A stretch of 64,000 bases of DNA from Burkholderia cenocepacia (GTDB lineage Bacteria; Pseudomonadota; Gammaproteobacteria; Burkholderiales; Burkholderiaceae), in the NCBI RefSeq assembly GCF_014211915.1, contig NZ_CP060039.1, positions 2,418,001 through 2,482,000 on the forward strand, given 5' to 3'. Shown here in pieces: positions 47,736 to 56,990 of this stretch; the first letter of the stretch is position 1, and each line of letters starts with the position of its first letter. The notes below the pieces were generated by a model. That model did no database searches. It saw only the letters and a program-made list of their open reading frames with translations, and was not told where the DNA came from. Position numbers and translations under genes: made by a program.

Positions 47736-49598
47736 TCAGGCCGCCGGAGCGGGTTGGACCGCCGGCCGCTTCCCGTACCAGTAGTCGACGATCCAGTCCT
47801 CGTACTGATAGGAAGCCGGCACGACCGCCGGATGACCGAGCGTCGTCTTGTACGCGATCCGCGCGTTCGGCATGTAGTACTGCGGGACCAGTACGTACAG
47901 GTTGATCAGCACGCGATCAAGGGCGTGCGTGGCCGTCTCGAGATCGTCGAGCGTATTCGCCTCGAGCGCCGCGCGGATCAGCGCATCGACGGCTTTCGAC
48001 TTCACGCCCGGATAGTTCTCCGAGCCGGGCTGCGAGGCAGCCGCGCTGCCGAAGCGGCGCGTCAGCTCCGCGCCGGGAATCGTCACGGGCGAGTAGATAT
48101 ACGTCGTCATGTCGTACTCGAAATTGTCGAGCCGCTTCTGGTAGAGCGCGCTGTCGATCTCGTGCAGGTACGCATGGATGCCGAGCGTCGCGAGCGCTTG
48201 CGTGTACGGCAGGATCAGGCGATCCATGCCGGGCTGGTCGTCGATGATCTCGATCGTCATCGGCGTGCCGTTCGCGTCGCGCAGCGCGCCGTCGCGATAG
48301 TGCCAACCGGCCTGCGCGAGCAAGTCGCGCGCTTGCCTGAGGTTCGCGCGCAGCGAGCCCGGCGGCAGCGTCGACGGCTGCTTGACCATCGGCCCGAACA
48401 CCTCCGGCGGCAGCGTCGAGCGGTACGGTTCGAGCAGCGCGAGCTCCTTCGCGCTCGGCATGCCGGACGCGGCGAACGGGCTCGCGTCCCAGAAGCTGTT
48501 GGTGCGGCGGTACTGTCCGTAGAACATCATCCGGCTCATCCAGTCGAAGTCGAACGCCAGCGCGAGCGCATGCCGTACGCGCACGTCCTGGAACATCGGT
48601 TTGCGCAGGTTCATCAGGAAGCCCTGCATCTGCGCGGGGCCGTCCGGGAATTCCCCCTTCTTCAGCATGCCGTTGCTGAAATTCTTGCCGACGTACTTGC
48701 GCGCCCACTGCGTCGAGCTGTACTCCATCCGCGCGTCGACATCGCCGGCCTTGAACGCCTCGAGCGCCGTGTACTGGTCGAGGTACAGCTTGAACGACAC
48801 GCGCGCGAAACGGAACATCCCGCGCCGCGACGGCAGATTCGCGGCCCAGTAGTGCGGGTTGCGCACGTACGCGATCTGCTTGTCGTTCCTGCGCTGCTCG
48901 ATCAGGTACGCGCCGCTCGCGATCGGCGGCTCGTTCGCGATCTGGTCGAACGCCGGCCGCGTACCGTCCGCGCGCTGCCCCCACTTCGGCGAGAACACCG
49001 GCAGGTCGCCTGCGATCAGCGCGGCGTCGCGCTCCGCGTGCTTGAACTCGAAGCGGATCGTGTGGCTGTCGACAACCACCGCGCGCTTGATGATCGAGAA
49101 TTGCGCGTTGTACAGCGGCGACGCCTGCGGGCTCGTCAGCGTATCGAACGAATACTTGACGTCAGCCGCGGTGATTGCGTCGCCGTTCGAAAAGCGCGCG
49201 GCCGGATTGATGTGGAACGTCGCGGACAGCCCGTCGACCGCCACCTCGACGTCGTCGGCGATCAGCGCGTATTCGGACGCGAGTTCATCCCAGCTGCGCT
49301 GCATCAGCGTGTCGAACATCAGGTTCTTGATGTCCGGCGCGGGCGAGCCGCGGGTCAGAAACGGGTTCAGCGAGTCGTAGCTCTGTGCTTCGTCGTAGTT
49401 TTCGAAGTTGAGCGTGCCGGTGTCCGGCGCCTGCGGATCCGCATAATCGAAATGCGTGAAGCCCGGCGGGTATTTCGGCTGGTCGTATTGCGCGATGGCC
49501 GGCACGGCGCGCGCGACCTGCGGCACGACCGCGGCGGTTACGATCAGCGCTACGCACGCGAACAGCGTGTGCATCCGCCGCCATTTCAACAGTCTCAT
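47736..49598 (-). CDS. yejA: Extracellular peptide-binding protein YejA
   Basis: 620 residues, family 5 solute-binding protein. The signal peptide ends near residue 30 (A-R-A-V-P). Conserved blocks include N-P-F-L-T-R-G, F-S-N-G-D-A-I-T-A-A-D-V-K-Y-S-F and V-R-H-A-L-A-L-A-F-D-F-D-W. In other bacteria YejABEF imports microcin C-type and other peptides. It is the first gene of the operon. The gene upstream on the same strand is a TonB-dependent receptor. Confidence 0.94.
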   Translation of the reverse strand: MRLLKWRRMHTLFACVALIVTAAVVPQVARAVPAIAQYDQPKYPPGFTHFDYADPQAPDTGTLNFENYDEAQSYDSLNPFLTRGSPAPDIKNLMFDTLMQRSWDELASEYALIADDVEVAVDGLSATFHINPAARFSNGDAITAADVKYSFDTLTSPQASPLYNAQFSIIKRAVVVDSHTIRFEFKHAERDAALIAGDLPVFSPKWGQRADGTRPAFDQIANEPPIASGAYLIEQRRNDKQIAYVRNPHYWAANLPSRRGMFRFARVSFKLYLDQYTALEAFKAGDVDARMEYSSTQWARKYVGKNFSNGMLKKGEFPDGPAQMQGFLMNLRKPMFQDVRVRHALALAFDFDWMSRMMFYGQYRRTNSFWDASPFAASGMPSAKELALLEPYRSTLPPEVFGPMVKQPSTLPPGSLRANLRQARDLLAQAGWHYRDGALRDANGTPMTIEIIDDQPGMDRLILPYTQALATLGIHAYLHEIDSALYQKRLDNFEYDMTTYIYSPVTIPGAELTRRFGSAAASQPGSENYPGVKSKAVDALIRAALEANTLDDLETATHALDRVLINLYVLVPQYYMPNARIAYKTTLGHPAVVPASYQYEDWIVDYWYGKRPAVQPAPAA

Positions 49599-49709
49599 GT
49601 TCAGTCAACCCGGTAGCGTGCCGGCCCGATGCCCGCGCGCGATCAATGCCTGTCGATTCATGCGTTGTCGATACTGGTCTAACCGGCCGTACCGTCATCG
49701 CGCCTGGTT

Positions 49710-49754
49710 AAAAAAGGCCGCTCCGAATTAGGGGTAGTGGACGTGGAGCGGCCT
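49710..49754 (-). terminator. Rho-independent terminator after the TonB-dependent receptor gene
   Basis: On the minus strand AGGCCGCTCC and GGAGCGGCCT pair across an unusually long loop of about 25 nt and are followed by TTTTT. It separates the receptor (49787) from yejA, so the two are at least partly independent transcripts. Confidence 0.8.
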
Positions 49755-49786
49755 GTCCAAGCAGTTCGGTCTTGCGCGTGTCGGCG

Positions 49787-52588
49787 TCAGAACTTGTACG
49801 TCGCACCAACCTGCGCGAAGCGACCGATGTACGAATACACCGACGTGTCGTACCCGCTCTGGCTCAGCGTGCCGTTCGCGAAGATCGGATCGTACGGCGG
49901 TGTGCGGTTGAAGATGTTGTCGATGCCGCCGTAGATCGTCCAGTTCTTGAAGCCCGTGTACGTCAGCATCAGGTTGAACTGGCTGTACGAACCGACTTTC
50001 GGCGGCTCCGGCAGCAGGTTCTGCGCGTACGGGCCCGTGAACTGCCACGTCAGCGCCGCGTCGAACTTGCGATAGTTCCAGTCGAGCGTCGTGTTGCCCC
50101 GCCAACGCGGGAAGCTGCCGCCGAACGGCTGCGTGATCGTGAAGTTGTTGCCCGCGCCGTTCACCGGTGCGCTGCCCGGGAAGCCGATCTTGTAGCTGTT
50201 GATGTACGCCCAGTCGCCCGACAGCGTGAGCATGCCCCAGCCCTTGAGCGGCAGACCCTGGCGGAACGTGCCTTCGAAGCCGTTCGTGTCGAGGTAGCCA
50301 AGGTTCTGGTACGGAATCACCTTGTACAGCAACTGGCCGGTCGTCGGATCGGTCACGACCTGCGACGGCTTGCCCTGGCCGATCACGTTGTCGATGCGGA
50401 TCTTGTACCAGTCGAAGCCGATATCCGTGTAGCGGGCCGGCGAGACCTGGAAGCCGATGTTGAAGTTGCGCGTGCGTTCCGGCGCGAGGTTCGGGTTGCC
50501 GACCGTGATCGACGTATAGTTCTGACCGGTGGCCGGGTCGACCTGGATGCCGAGCGTCTGCGACTTGCTGTCCTCGACGAAGGTCGGCGCGCGGAACCCG
50601 CGGTTGTACGACGTATACAGCGTGAGCGCCTTGATCGGCTGGTAGCGCAGCGCGAAGCGCGGCGAGAACGCCCCGCCCACGTCCGTGTAGTGGTCGTAGC
50701 GACCTGCCTGGCTGAACGTCAGGTTCTCCAGGATCGGCACGTTGACCTGGTAATAGACGGCCGCGACATTGCGCGCGCCGTTCACTGTCTGCAGATCGGG
50801 CGAGACCACCGCGCCGCTCATGTATTCCGAGCCCGGCGTCAGCGTTTCGCTCTGGTGCGTGAACTGTGCACCGAAGCCGATGCCGACGTCACCGGTCGGC
50901 AGGTGGAACAGGTTCGGTGTCGATAGCGTCGCGTCGATCGTATCGAGCTTCGAGATGCCGAGGTTGTTCGCTTCCTGGTACAGGCCGTTGAACGCGTTCG
51001 GCGTCGCGGCCGGGTTCGCGAAATTCAGCGTGCCGTTCTGGTAGATGTTGTTCAGCGCATTCACGTTCAGCTGGTTCGTAAACACGTTCGACACCGTGCT
51101 CTGCGAATGGCTGACCGACGTCGCCCAGTCCCAGTCGCCGTACGGCAGCGTGAACGAGCCCTTGATGCCGGCCGCCGCGCGCCAGTAGTTCGCCCAGGTC
51201 TTCTGCGCGACCGTGTTCGGGAACGCGTAGGTCAACGGCGTCGCCGCGCCCGTCGTGTTGTACGGGTTGGTCACCGGCACGACCGTGTTGAACGGCGACA
51301 GCAACTGCGTCTGCGGATTCCACACCAGCGCCGGGTTCTGCGGGTTGCCGATCACGTTGTTCCACAGGCCATCGTTGGTCGTGGTCGTGTTGTAGCTTTC
51401 CAGGAAGTCCGCGAACGCCGTCGTCGTGTCGTTGATCTTGAAGTCGCCATGCAGCTTCGCGTTCAGGCGTTCGGTCATCGGCAGGATCGACGTGCTTTCC
51501 GCCGTGTTGAACGCGCAGATCGTGCCCGGCAGGCCGGCCGACAGCGAGTTCGTCGCGGCCTGGCGCACCGCCCCGCCGAACGGGCAGCCGTTCAGCGCCT
51601 GCGCACTGCCGTCGGGCATGTTCCAGTAGGACGGCCCGAGCAACGAAAAGCCGCCCGGCTTGCCCGTGAAGTCCTGGTTGCGAGTCGAATCGCGATCGGC
51701 AAGCGTGAAACCGTTCGACTTGTAGTAGCTGAGCGCCGCCGTCACGTTGAAGCGGTCGGCGTTCAGGTCGCCGAAGCCGCCGAGCACGCCGAACTTCGTC
51801 GTGCCGTCGCCGTTGCCGGCGTTGATCGCGCTGCCGATGCTGCCGTCGAGCTGCAGCCCGCGGAAATTGTGTTTCGTGATGATGTTGACGACGCCGCCGA
51901 TCGCGTCCGATCCGTATTGCGACACCGCGCCCGTCTTCACGATTTCGATGCGCTCGATGTCGTTGAGCGGCAGCGTGTTGAGGTCGAAGAACGAATCGAC
52001 GCTGTTCGAGAAGAACGCATACGGCGCCACGCGCTGGCCGTCGACCAGCACGAGCGTGTATTTCTCGGACAGGCCGCGCAGCGCGATGCCGGCCGCGCCG
52101 GCCGCGAAGTTGCCCGACTGCCCTTCGCCCCAGCTATTCGCCGAGTTCGCCGTCGCATTGCGCAGGAAGTCGGTCACCGTCACCGCGCCGCTGGCCTGGA
52201 TCTCCTTCGGCGTGATGGTCTGTACCTGCTGAAAGCCGGTCTTGTCGGATTGCCGGATCAGCGAGCCGGTCACCTCGAAACGCTTGATCTGTGCGACCTT
52301 GCCCTGCCCGTTCACGGCCGGGGCGGCGGGCGCCGTGTCGCCCGTCGCAGCCGCACCGGGTGCGACGTCGGGTGCGGCCGCCCCGGTTGCGGCGGGCGTG
52401 CTTGCGGTGCCGCTCGCCTGCGCGACGGTCGCGGCCGCAGGCGCGCTGGTCGCGACCGCATCCGCCACGGCGACGGCGCCAGGCGCCGGCTGGCTCTGTG
52501 CGAAGGCCGGCACCGCCAGCGTCGCGGTGAGTGCCAGTTCTGCCCAGACTATTCGTTTGATGGCCAACGCTAGTGCTCTCTGCTTCAT
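49787..52588 (-). CDS. TonB-dependent outer-membrane receptor (second copy)
   Basis: 933 residues. Signal peptide to about residue 29 (V-P-A-F-A), a long Ala-rich linker, plug with F-E-V-T-G-S-L-I-R and L-R-G-L-S-E-K-Y-T-L-V-L-V-D-G, and a barrel ending G-A-T-Y-K-F. The N-terminal I-V-W-A-E-L-A-L-T and the plug are close to those of the receptor at 37149, so they are paralogues of one subfamily. GAGGGA precedes the ATG. Placed between yejABEF and the tonB-exbB-exbD operon, it is the obvious outer-membrane partner of both. Confidence 0.95.
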   Translation of the reverse strand: MKQRALALAIKRIVWAELALTATLAVPAFAQSQPAPGAVAVADAVATSAPAAATVAQASGTASTPAATGAAAPDVAPGAAATGDTAPAAPAVNGQGKVAQIKRFEVTGSLIRQSDKTGFQQVQTITPKEIQASGAVTVTDFLRNATANSANSWGEGQSGNFAAGAAGIALRGLSEKYTLVLVDGQRVAPYAFFSNSVDSFFDLNTLPLNDIERIEIVKTGAVSQYGSDAIGGVVNIITKHNFRGLQLDGSIGSAINAGNGDGTTKFGVLGGFGDLNADRFNVTAALSYYKSNGFTLADRDSTRNQDFTGKPGGFSLLGPSYWNMPDGSAQALNGCPFGGAVRQAATNSLSAGLPGTICAFNTAESTSILPMTERLNAKLHGDFKINDTTTAFADFLESYNTTTTNDGLWNNVIGNPQNPALVWNPQTQLLSPFNTVVPVTNPYNTTGAATPLTYAFPNTVAQKTWANYWRAAAGIKGSFTLPYGDWDWATSVSHSQSTVSNVFTNQLNVNALNNIYQNGTLNFANPAATPNAFNGLYQEANNLGISKLDTIDATLSTPNLFHLPTGDVGIGFGAQFTHQSETLTPGSEYMSGAVVSPDLQTVNGARNVAAVYYQVNVPILENLTFSQAGRYDHYTDVGGAFSPRFALRYQPIKALTLYTSYNRGFRAPTFVEDSKSQTLGIQVDPATGQNYTSITVGNPNLAPERTRNFNIGFQVSPARYTDIGFDWYKIRIDNVIGQGKPSQVVTDPTTGQLLYKVIPYQNLGYLDTNGFEGTFRQGLPLKGWGMLTLSGDWAYINSYKIGFPGSAPVNGAGNNFTITQPFGGSFPRWRGNTTLDWNYRKFDAALTWQFTGPYAQNLLPEPPKVGSYSQFNLMLTYTGFKNWTIYGGIDNIFNRTPPYDPIFANGTLSQSGYDTSVYSYIGRFAQVGATYKF

Positions 52589-52772
52589 CTTGTTCCCTCT
52601 CGCTCGTCAGTAAGACCCCACCCGCTGCGCGTCCAATCTTGTGAATTCCGCCGCGCTTGCGGAGCACCTGTGTGCCGGAGCCCGCCATTTCCGACCTGCC
52701 AACTACCGCGATCCGCACGGATCGACCGCGCAACGCAGACGCCGCATGGTCCTTTCGTATTTTTTTAATTTG

Positions 52773-52786
52773 TAATACTGATTACT
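52773..52786. promoter_or_regulatory. AT-rich palindrome upstream of the receptor gene
   Basis: GTAAT-ACTG-ATTAC in an A/T-rich stretch (52760-52790) 185 bp before the receptor start and 50 bp after the XRE gene stop. It is a candidate operator or promoter core; no binding protein is known. Confidence 0.45.
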
Positions 52787-52838
52787 TACGTCGAGAAAAC
52801 CGCTTGCTTTCTGTTTCGAATGATTCCGGTCCGACGGG

Positions 52839-53414
52839 CTAGAACAGCCGCGGCGTACCGACCCATACGATCACCGCCTCTTCGTCGTCCGTGTTCTGCC
52901 ACGCATGCGGCGTCGTCGACTCGTAGTGCGCGGTGTCGCCCGCACCCAGCATGAACGTGCAATCCTCCAGCGTGAGCACGACCTTTCCGCGCATCACGTA
53001 GAGAAACTCCTCCCCGGCATGCGTCGTCACTTCCGACGGCGACTGCCCCGCCGGTATCCTGACGAGAATCGCATCGAGCTTGCGACCGTCCACGAGATTC
53101 GTCAGCCGGGCAAAGGAACTGGCTGAGTTCGCGAACTGGAAATACTGCAATGCGTCGCCGCGGCACACCGAGCGCGCCTCGGTTGGCGTGTCGATGAAGT
53201 ATTGCATCGTCACACCGAGCGCCTTCGCGATTCTCACCAGCGACGTGATCGACGGCGTCGCGCGCCCACGCTCGACCTGCGACAGGAACGGCTTCGAGAT
53301 TCCTGCCGTCGTGGCCGCTTCGTCGAGCGTGAGTTTCAGCCGCTGCCGAAGCGCGCGGATCTTGTTGCCGAGCGAAACCGCGACGAGCACCGATTCATCG
53401 GGAGGCAAGACCAT
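52839..53414 (-). CDS. XRE-family regulator with C-terminal cupin domain
   Basis: 191 residues. The helix-turn-helix (about 12-68) reads L-D-E-A-A-T-T-A-G-I-S-K-P-F-L-S-Q-V-E-R-G, followed by a cupin sensor domain (about 110-185) with H-A-G-E-E-F-L-Y-V and G-D-T-A-H-Y-E-S-T-T-P-H. This is the PuuR/SutR-type architecture that senses a small molecule. The start at 53414 is preferred; the frame is open upstream without family resemblance. Placed between the receptor and the tonB operon, it probably controls one or both. Confidence 0.9.
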   Translation of the reverse strand: MVLPPDESVLVAVSLGNKIRALRQRLKLTLDEAATTAGISKPFLSQVERGRATPSITSLVRIAKALGVTMQYFIDTPTEARSVCRGDALQYFQFANSASSFARLTNLVDGRKLDAILVRIPAGQSPSEVTTHAGEEFLYVMRGKVVLTLEDCTFMLGAGDTAHYESTTPHAWQNTDDEEAVIVWVGTPRLF

Positions 53415-53719
53415 GGAAGAACGGAACCTCTCAGTCGAAATCGGTTTGATGTCGGCAGGCCTTCCCCGATGCCATGAGGCTGCCGCCACGGCGCGACACT
53501 CTGCTCCCCTTCGCCGCCGGGCGCACGTCGCACGTGCCGCGAAGCGGGATTCCGGCTTCGTGGTCGCGCGATGCACGTTCATTTCATTCGGTTTGCTAAT
53601 TAACAAGACTGCCCCTTTTCTTCGCCCAGACAGACTTCCCCGCCTTCAAGTAGCCGCAATACCACGTGTATGCGGCAGGGCGCCCATCCCGCATCGCGCG
53701 CCTGCTTCCCCCTCCGTCG
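53415..53719. other. Intergenic region before the XRE-cupin gene
   Basis: No supported gene. It holds the XRE promoter; an A/T-rich core (GCTAATTAAC near 53595-53605) is the only visible candidate. Confidence 0.45.
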
Positions 53720-54910
53720 TTACCGCGACGCCACGACCGTCCAGAGCTTCGCCAGATCCCCCGATCCGTCGGCGCCCTTCACCGTCCGCAGCACCTGGAC
53801 CGCGTGCGCCTTCTGGCCGGCCACGTAGTACGCCTCGCCGAGCCGCAGCCGCGCCGCATCGGGATGCTCGAGCCCGCCCTTCGCGATCGCCTGCTCCATC
53901 ATCGACAGCCCCTGCGCCGCGTGGCCCGCGAACACCAGATTCATGCCCGCGTCGATCGGCGCCACCGGATCGGCAGCGTCCGCGCCTGACCGTGCGCGCT
54001 TGTCGGCCAGCACCCGCAGCCGTTTCTCGCGGTCCGCCTGCGCATCCTTGCCCAGCACGCCGGACGCGAACCCCTGGTCGATCACCTGCCGGCCTTCGGC
54101 CGGCGTGCCCGCCACCAGCGCGAGCTGCGTCATCTCCATATAGGCGTCTGCCGTCGTCAGCGAGCCCGTCACCCGGCGCAACCGGTAGATGTCGAGGTCG
54201 AGCGACGACAGGTAACCGGGGCTGCCGCGAATCGCCGAGACCATTTCCTCCCAGTACGCGGGGCTCGGGTGATAAGCCACCAGCATGGCGAGCGCGCTGC
54301 GATAGGCGCCGGCATCCTTGCTCTTTTGCGCGCAGGTCGCCAGCATCTGCAACTGCCCTTCGTCCGGCGCGTGGCCGGCCTTCACCTGTGCGTCCGCGCT
54401 GGCCTTCAACTGGCTCACGACCTGGCCGCAATCGTTCGACAGGTAATACGACTGCGTAAGCAGCGTGCGCATTTCCGGGTCCGTGCCGCCCGCCTTCAGG
54501 TAGCACTGCGCGACGCGGATCGCCTGCGGATAGTTCTTCTGCTGGAAGTAGATCCCCGCGAGCGCCGCCGTCGTCCGCTGCTCGTCCTCGCCCGACAGGC
54601 GCCCCGAGTTCAGGACGGTTTCGTAGGCCTGCGCGGCCACGCCCGTATCGCCGGCCGCCATCGCCGCCGCGCCGCGCGTCGCCTCCACCATGTAGGTTTC
54701 ATACGGCGTGCGATTCGGCACGGCGGCCGCCTGCGCGATCTTGCCGAGCGCGTCGCGATACTTGTGGGCGCGATACAGGTCCTGCGCCGCCGCCAGCGGC
54801 TTCGCCACATCGGGCCGCAACGCGTCGGCTGCCCACGCCGGCCGGCCGAGCGCGCAGGCCGCACCGAGCGCCGTCAGCGCCACCATCCGTTTCCATCGTC
54901 GCTGGTTCAT
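53720..54910 (-). CDS. Periplasmic TPR-repeat protein of the TonB operon
   Basis: 396 residues. Signal peptide ends near residue 27 (R-P-A-W-A), then tetratricopeptide-like helices (for example A-A-Q-A-Y-E-T-V-L-N-S-G, Y-F-Q-Q-K-N-Y-P-Q-A-I-R-V-A, L-R-L-G-E-A-Y-Y-V-A-G). TPR proteins accompany TonB/ExbBD systems of other proteobacteria (for instance TtpA-like proteins) and are thought to organise the complex in the periplasm. It is the last gene of the operon, 16 bp after exbD. Confidence 0.85.
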   Translation of the reverse strand: MNQRRWKRMVALTALGAACALGRPAWAADALRPDVAKPLAAAQDLYRAHKYRDALGKIAQAAAVPNRTPYETYMVEATRGAAAMAAGDTGVAAQAYETVLNSGRLSGEDEQRTTAALAGIYFQQKNYPQAIRVAQCYLKAGGTDPEMRTLLTQSYYLSNDCGQVVSQLKASADAQVKAGHAPDEGQLQMLATCAQKSKDAGAYRSALAMLVAYHPSPAYWEEMVSAIRGSPGYLSSLDLDIYRLRRVTGSLTTADAYMEMTQLALVAGTPAEGRQVIDQGFASGVLGKDAQADREKRLRVLADKRARSGADAADPVAPIDAGMNLVFAGHAAQGLSMMEQAIAKGGLEHPDAARLRLGEAYYVAGQKAHAVQVLRTVKGADGSGDLAKLWTVVASR

Positions 54911-54926
54911 CGGTTGGCCTGTCCCG

Positions 54927-55358
54927 TCATTGCATGAACTGTTCGTTGCCGATCAGGCCGATCTTCGTCGCGCCCACGCGCTGCGCGGACGCCAGGACGG
55001 CCGCCACGTCCTTGTATGGCGCCAGCTTGTTCGGCCGCAGATGGATCTCCGCCTGCACAGGCTCGTGCGCGACCTGTGTCAGCTTCGCCTCGAGCGCCGC
55101 GCGATCCGGCACCGGCGTGCCGTTCCACGTCGTCGTGCCGTCGAAGTCGATGTCGATCTGCACGACTTCCGGCTGTGTCGCGGGCGGCGGTGGGTTCCCC
55201 ACCGGCAGGTCCATCTTCACCGAATGCATCTGGATCGGGATCGTGATGATCAACATGATCAGCAGCACCAGCATCACGTCGATCAGCGGCGTGGTGTTGA
55301 TGTCGACCATCACGTCCGGCTCGCTGCTGCTCCCGCCCGAAGGCACGTTCATTCCCAT
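54927..55358 (-). CDS. exbD: Biopolymer transport protein ExbD, copy 1 (distal)
   Basis: 143 residues: cytoplasmic N-terminus, D-I-N-T-T-P-L-I-D-V-M-L-V-L-L-I with the essential membrane aspartate, and a periplasmic ExbD/TolR domain. It uses the proton gradient with ExbB to energise TonB. AGGAG lies before the ATG. It follows the second exbD gene after a 197-bp gap filled with hairpin repeats. Confidence 0.93.
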   Translation of the reverse strand: MGMNVPSGGSSSEPDVMVDINTTPLIDVMLVLLIMLIITIPIQMHSVKMDLPVGNPPPPATQPEVVQIDIDFDGTTTWNGTPVPDRAALEAKLTQVAHEPVQAEIHLRPNKLAPYKDVAAVLASAQRVGATKIGLIGNEQFMQ

Positions 55359-55370
55359 CGTCTGCTCCTG

Positions 55371-55557
55371 TCGATCTGAGTTAGCGCTTTAGCGCTTGCT
55401 CAGATCCCATGCTTCGCGGTCGACCAGAGTTGGCGCTTTAGCGCTTACTCTGGTCCCATGCATAGCGGTCGATCTGAGTTAGCGCTTTAGTGCTTACTTA
55501 GATCCCATGCTTCGCCATCAATCAGAACCGGCGCGTGTGCCGCTCCCATGCAACGCT
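55371..55557. repeat. Tandem 49-bp hairpin repeats between the two exbD genes
   Basis: Three 49-bp units (55371-55419, 55420-55468, 55469-55517) and a degenerate fourth of about 40 bp. Each full unit has an 8-bp inverted repeat around AGCGCT-like palindromes and a shared CCCATGC tail. Arms are GATCTGAG/CTCAGATC in unit 1, GACCAGAG/CTCTGGTC in unit 2 and GATCTGAG/CTTAGATC in unit 3. Both changes between units 1 and 2 are compensatory, so pairing is retained. The length is not a multiple of three and stops occur, so it is non-coding. In the operon transcript it would form a row of stems just upstream of the distal exbD ribosome site. Confidence 0.92.
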
Positions 55558-55978
55558 AACCACCCCGCGCCGGCGGTTCCGTGATGAACGACACCTTCGC
55601 GATACCCGCCCGCTCGCACATCGTGATGACCCTGCCGATGAACTCGTAGCGCGTGTTCTGGTCGCCCCGCACGTGCACGCTCGGTTGCGGCTGCTGCTGC
55701 GACACGCCCTTCAGCTTCGCGAGCAACGTCGCTGCGTCCACCAATTGCTCGCCCCAGAAGAAATCGCCGTCGCGGTTCACCGCGATCTCGACGCTCTTCG
55801 GCGTGGTCTGCAGCGGCTGCACGACCTCCTTCGGCAACTGCAGCTGGATCGTGTGCGTGACGACCGGAATCGTGATCAGGAAGATGATCAGCAACACCAG
55901 CATCACGTCGACGAGCGGCGTCGTGTTGATGTTCGCGATCACCTCGTCGCTTTCGTCCTGCCCGACGTTCATGCCCAT
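55556..55978 (-). CDS. exbD: Biopolymer transport protein ExbD, copy 2 (proximal)
   Basis: 140 residues, starting M-G-M-N-V like copy 1, with N-I-N-T-T-P-L-V-D-V-M-L-V-L-L-I carrying the key aspartate, and a periplasmic domain that differs clearly from copy 1 (F-F-W-G-E-Q-L-V-D-A-A). Two ExbD proteins per operon suggests mixed or alternative motor complexes. GGAGG precedes the ATG at 55978, 20 bp after exbB. Confidence 0.93.
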   Translation of the reverse strand: MGMNVGQDESDEVIANINTTPLVDVMLVLLIIFLITIPVVTHTIQLQLPKEVVQPLQTTPKSVEIAVNRDGDFFWGEQLVDAATLLAKLKGVSQQQPQPSVHVRGDQNTRYEFIGRVITMCERAGIAKVSFITEPPARGG

Positions 55979-55998
55979 CGCGCGCCTCCGTCGGCCGG

Positions 55999-56904
55999 TC
56001 AGTTCACGAGCGACGCGGCGGGCGACGGCACGCGAGCGGGACGCTTGCTGCCGGCCAGCAGCACGGTATGCAGCTGGGCGCCGAAGTTGCGGACCCGCTC
56101 CATCACCGACTTGTTGCGCCGGACCAGGAAGTTGTAGCCGAGTACGGCCGGCACCGCGACCGCCAGGCCGATCGCCGTCATGATGAGCGCCTCGCCCACC
56201 GGGCCCGCGACCTTGTCGATCGACGCCTGGCCCGCGATCCCGATCGCCGTCAGCGCGTGATAGATTCCCCAGACCGTGCCGAACAGCCCGACGAACGGCG
56301 CGGTCGAGCCGACCGTCGCGAGGAACGCGAGCCCGTCCTGCATGCGGTTCGACACGTTCGTGATCGAACGCTCGACGGACACGTCGATCCACGTGTTGCG
56401 GTCCACGGCTTCGAGCAGCGCCTCGTCGTGATGCTCGCCCGCCTCGATCGCCGTTTCGGCGATGAAGCGGAACGGCGACGCCTCGTCGAGCAGCTTCGCG
56501 CCCTCGGCCAGCGACGGCGCGCTCCAGAGCTGCGCGTCGGCGAGTTTCGCGCGGCGGTTCGCCCGCAACTGTTCGACGAACTTCGAGATCATGATGTACC
56601 AGCTGCCCATCGACATGATCACGAGCAGGATCAGCACGAAGCGCGCGACGAAGTCGCCGTTCTTCCAGAGCGCCCCGAGCCCGTACGGATTCTCGACCGC
56701 TTCGGTCGTGGCCGGCGCCGGCGGCGGGGCCGGCTCGGCGGCAGCGGGCGCCTGCGTCGGCGCCGCGGCCTGCGTCGACGCGTCGGATGTCGCCGCGGTT
56801 CCGCTCGCTTGCGCGTAAGCGAGTTGCGGTGCAACGAGCCCGTCGATTGCGGCGACGGACATCAACAGGCTTGCCGCCAGCGCGGCCAGAGAACGCTTCG
56901 TCAT
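55999..56904 (-). CDS. exbB: Biopolymer transport protein ExbB
   Basis: 301 residues. A long N-terminal signal-like and Ala/Pro-rich extension (to about residue 70) precedes the MotA/TolQ/ExbB channel domain, with A-T-V-G-S-T-A-P-F-V-G-L-F-G-T-V-W-G-I and the last helix E-A-L-I-M-T-A-I-G-L-A-V-A-V-P-A. With ExbD it forms the proton channel for TonB. The ATG at 56904 begins M-T-K-R-S. Confidence 0.95.
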   Translation of the reverse strand: MTKRSLAALAASLLMSVAAIDGLVAPQLAYAQASGTAATSDASTQAAAPTQAPAAAEPAPPPAPATTEAVENPYGLGALWKNGDFVARFVLILLVIMSMGSWYIMISKFVEQLRANRRAKLADAQLWSAPSLAEGAKLLDEASPFRFIAETAIEAGEHHDEALLEAVDRNTWIDVSVERSITNVSNRMQDGLAFLATVGSTAPFVGLFGTVWGIYHALTAIGIAGQASIDKVAGPVGEALIMTAIGLAVAVPAVLGYNFLVRRNKSVMERVRNFGAQLHTVLLAGSKRPARVPSPAASLVN

Positions 56905-56990
56905 ACCCCACTCCAATTCTTTCGTTGAACTTACGATTTAGGTTCAAGCCGGTTTTCACCGGTCCGGCTCCCGCCGGACCGCCCACTGCA

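Noticed and set aside
46632..49616. 994-codon plus-strand open frame opposite yejB-yejA
   Set aside because: Antisense to two well-supported genes; composition is typical of a shadow frame.
55371..55557. CRISPR array
   Set aside because: The 49-bp units are directly adjacent, with no unique spacers, and no cas genes are in the window.
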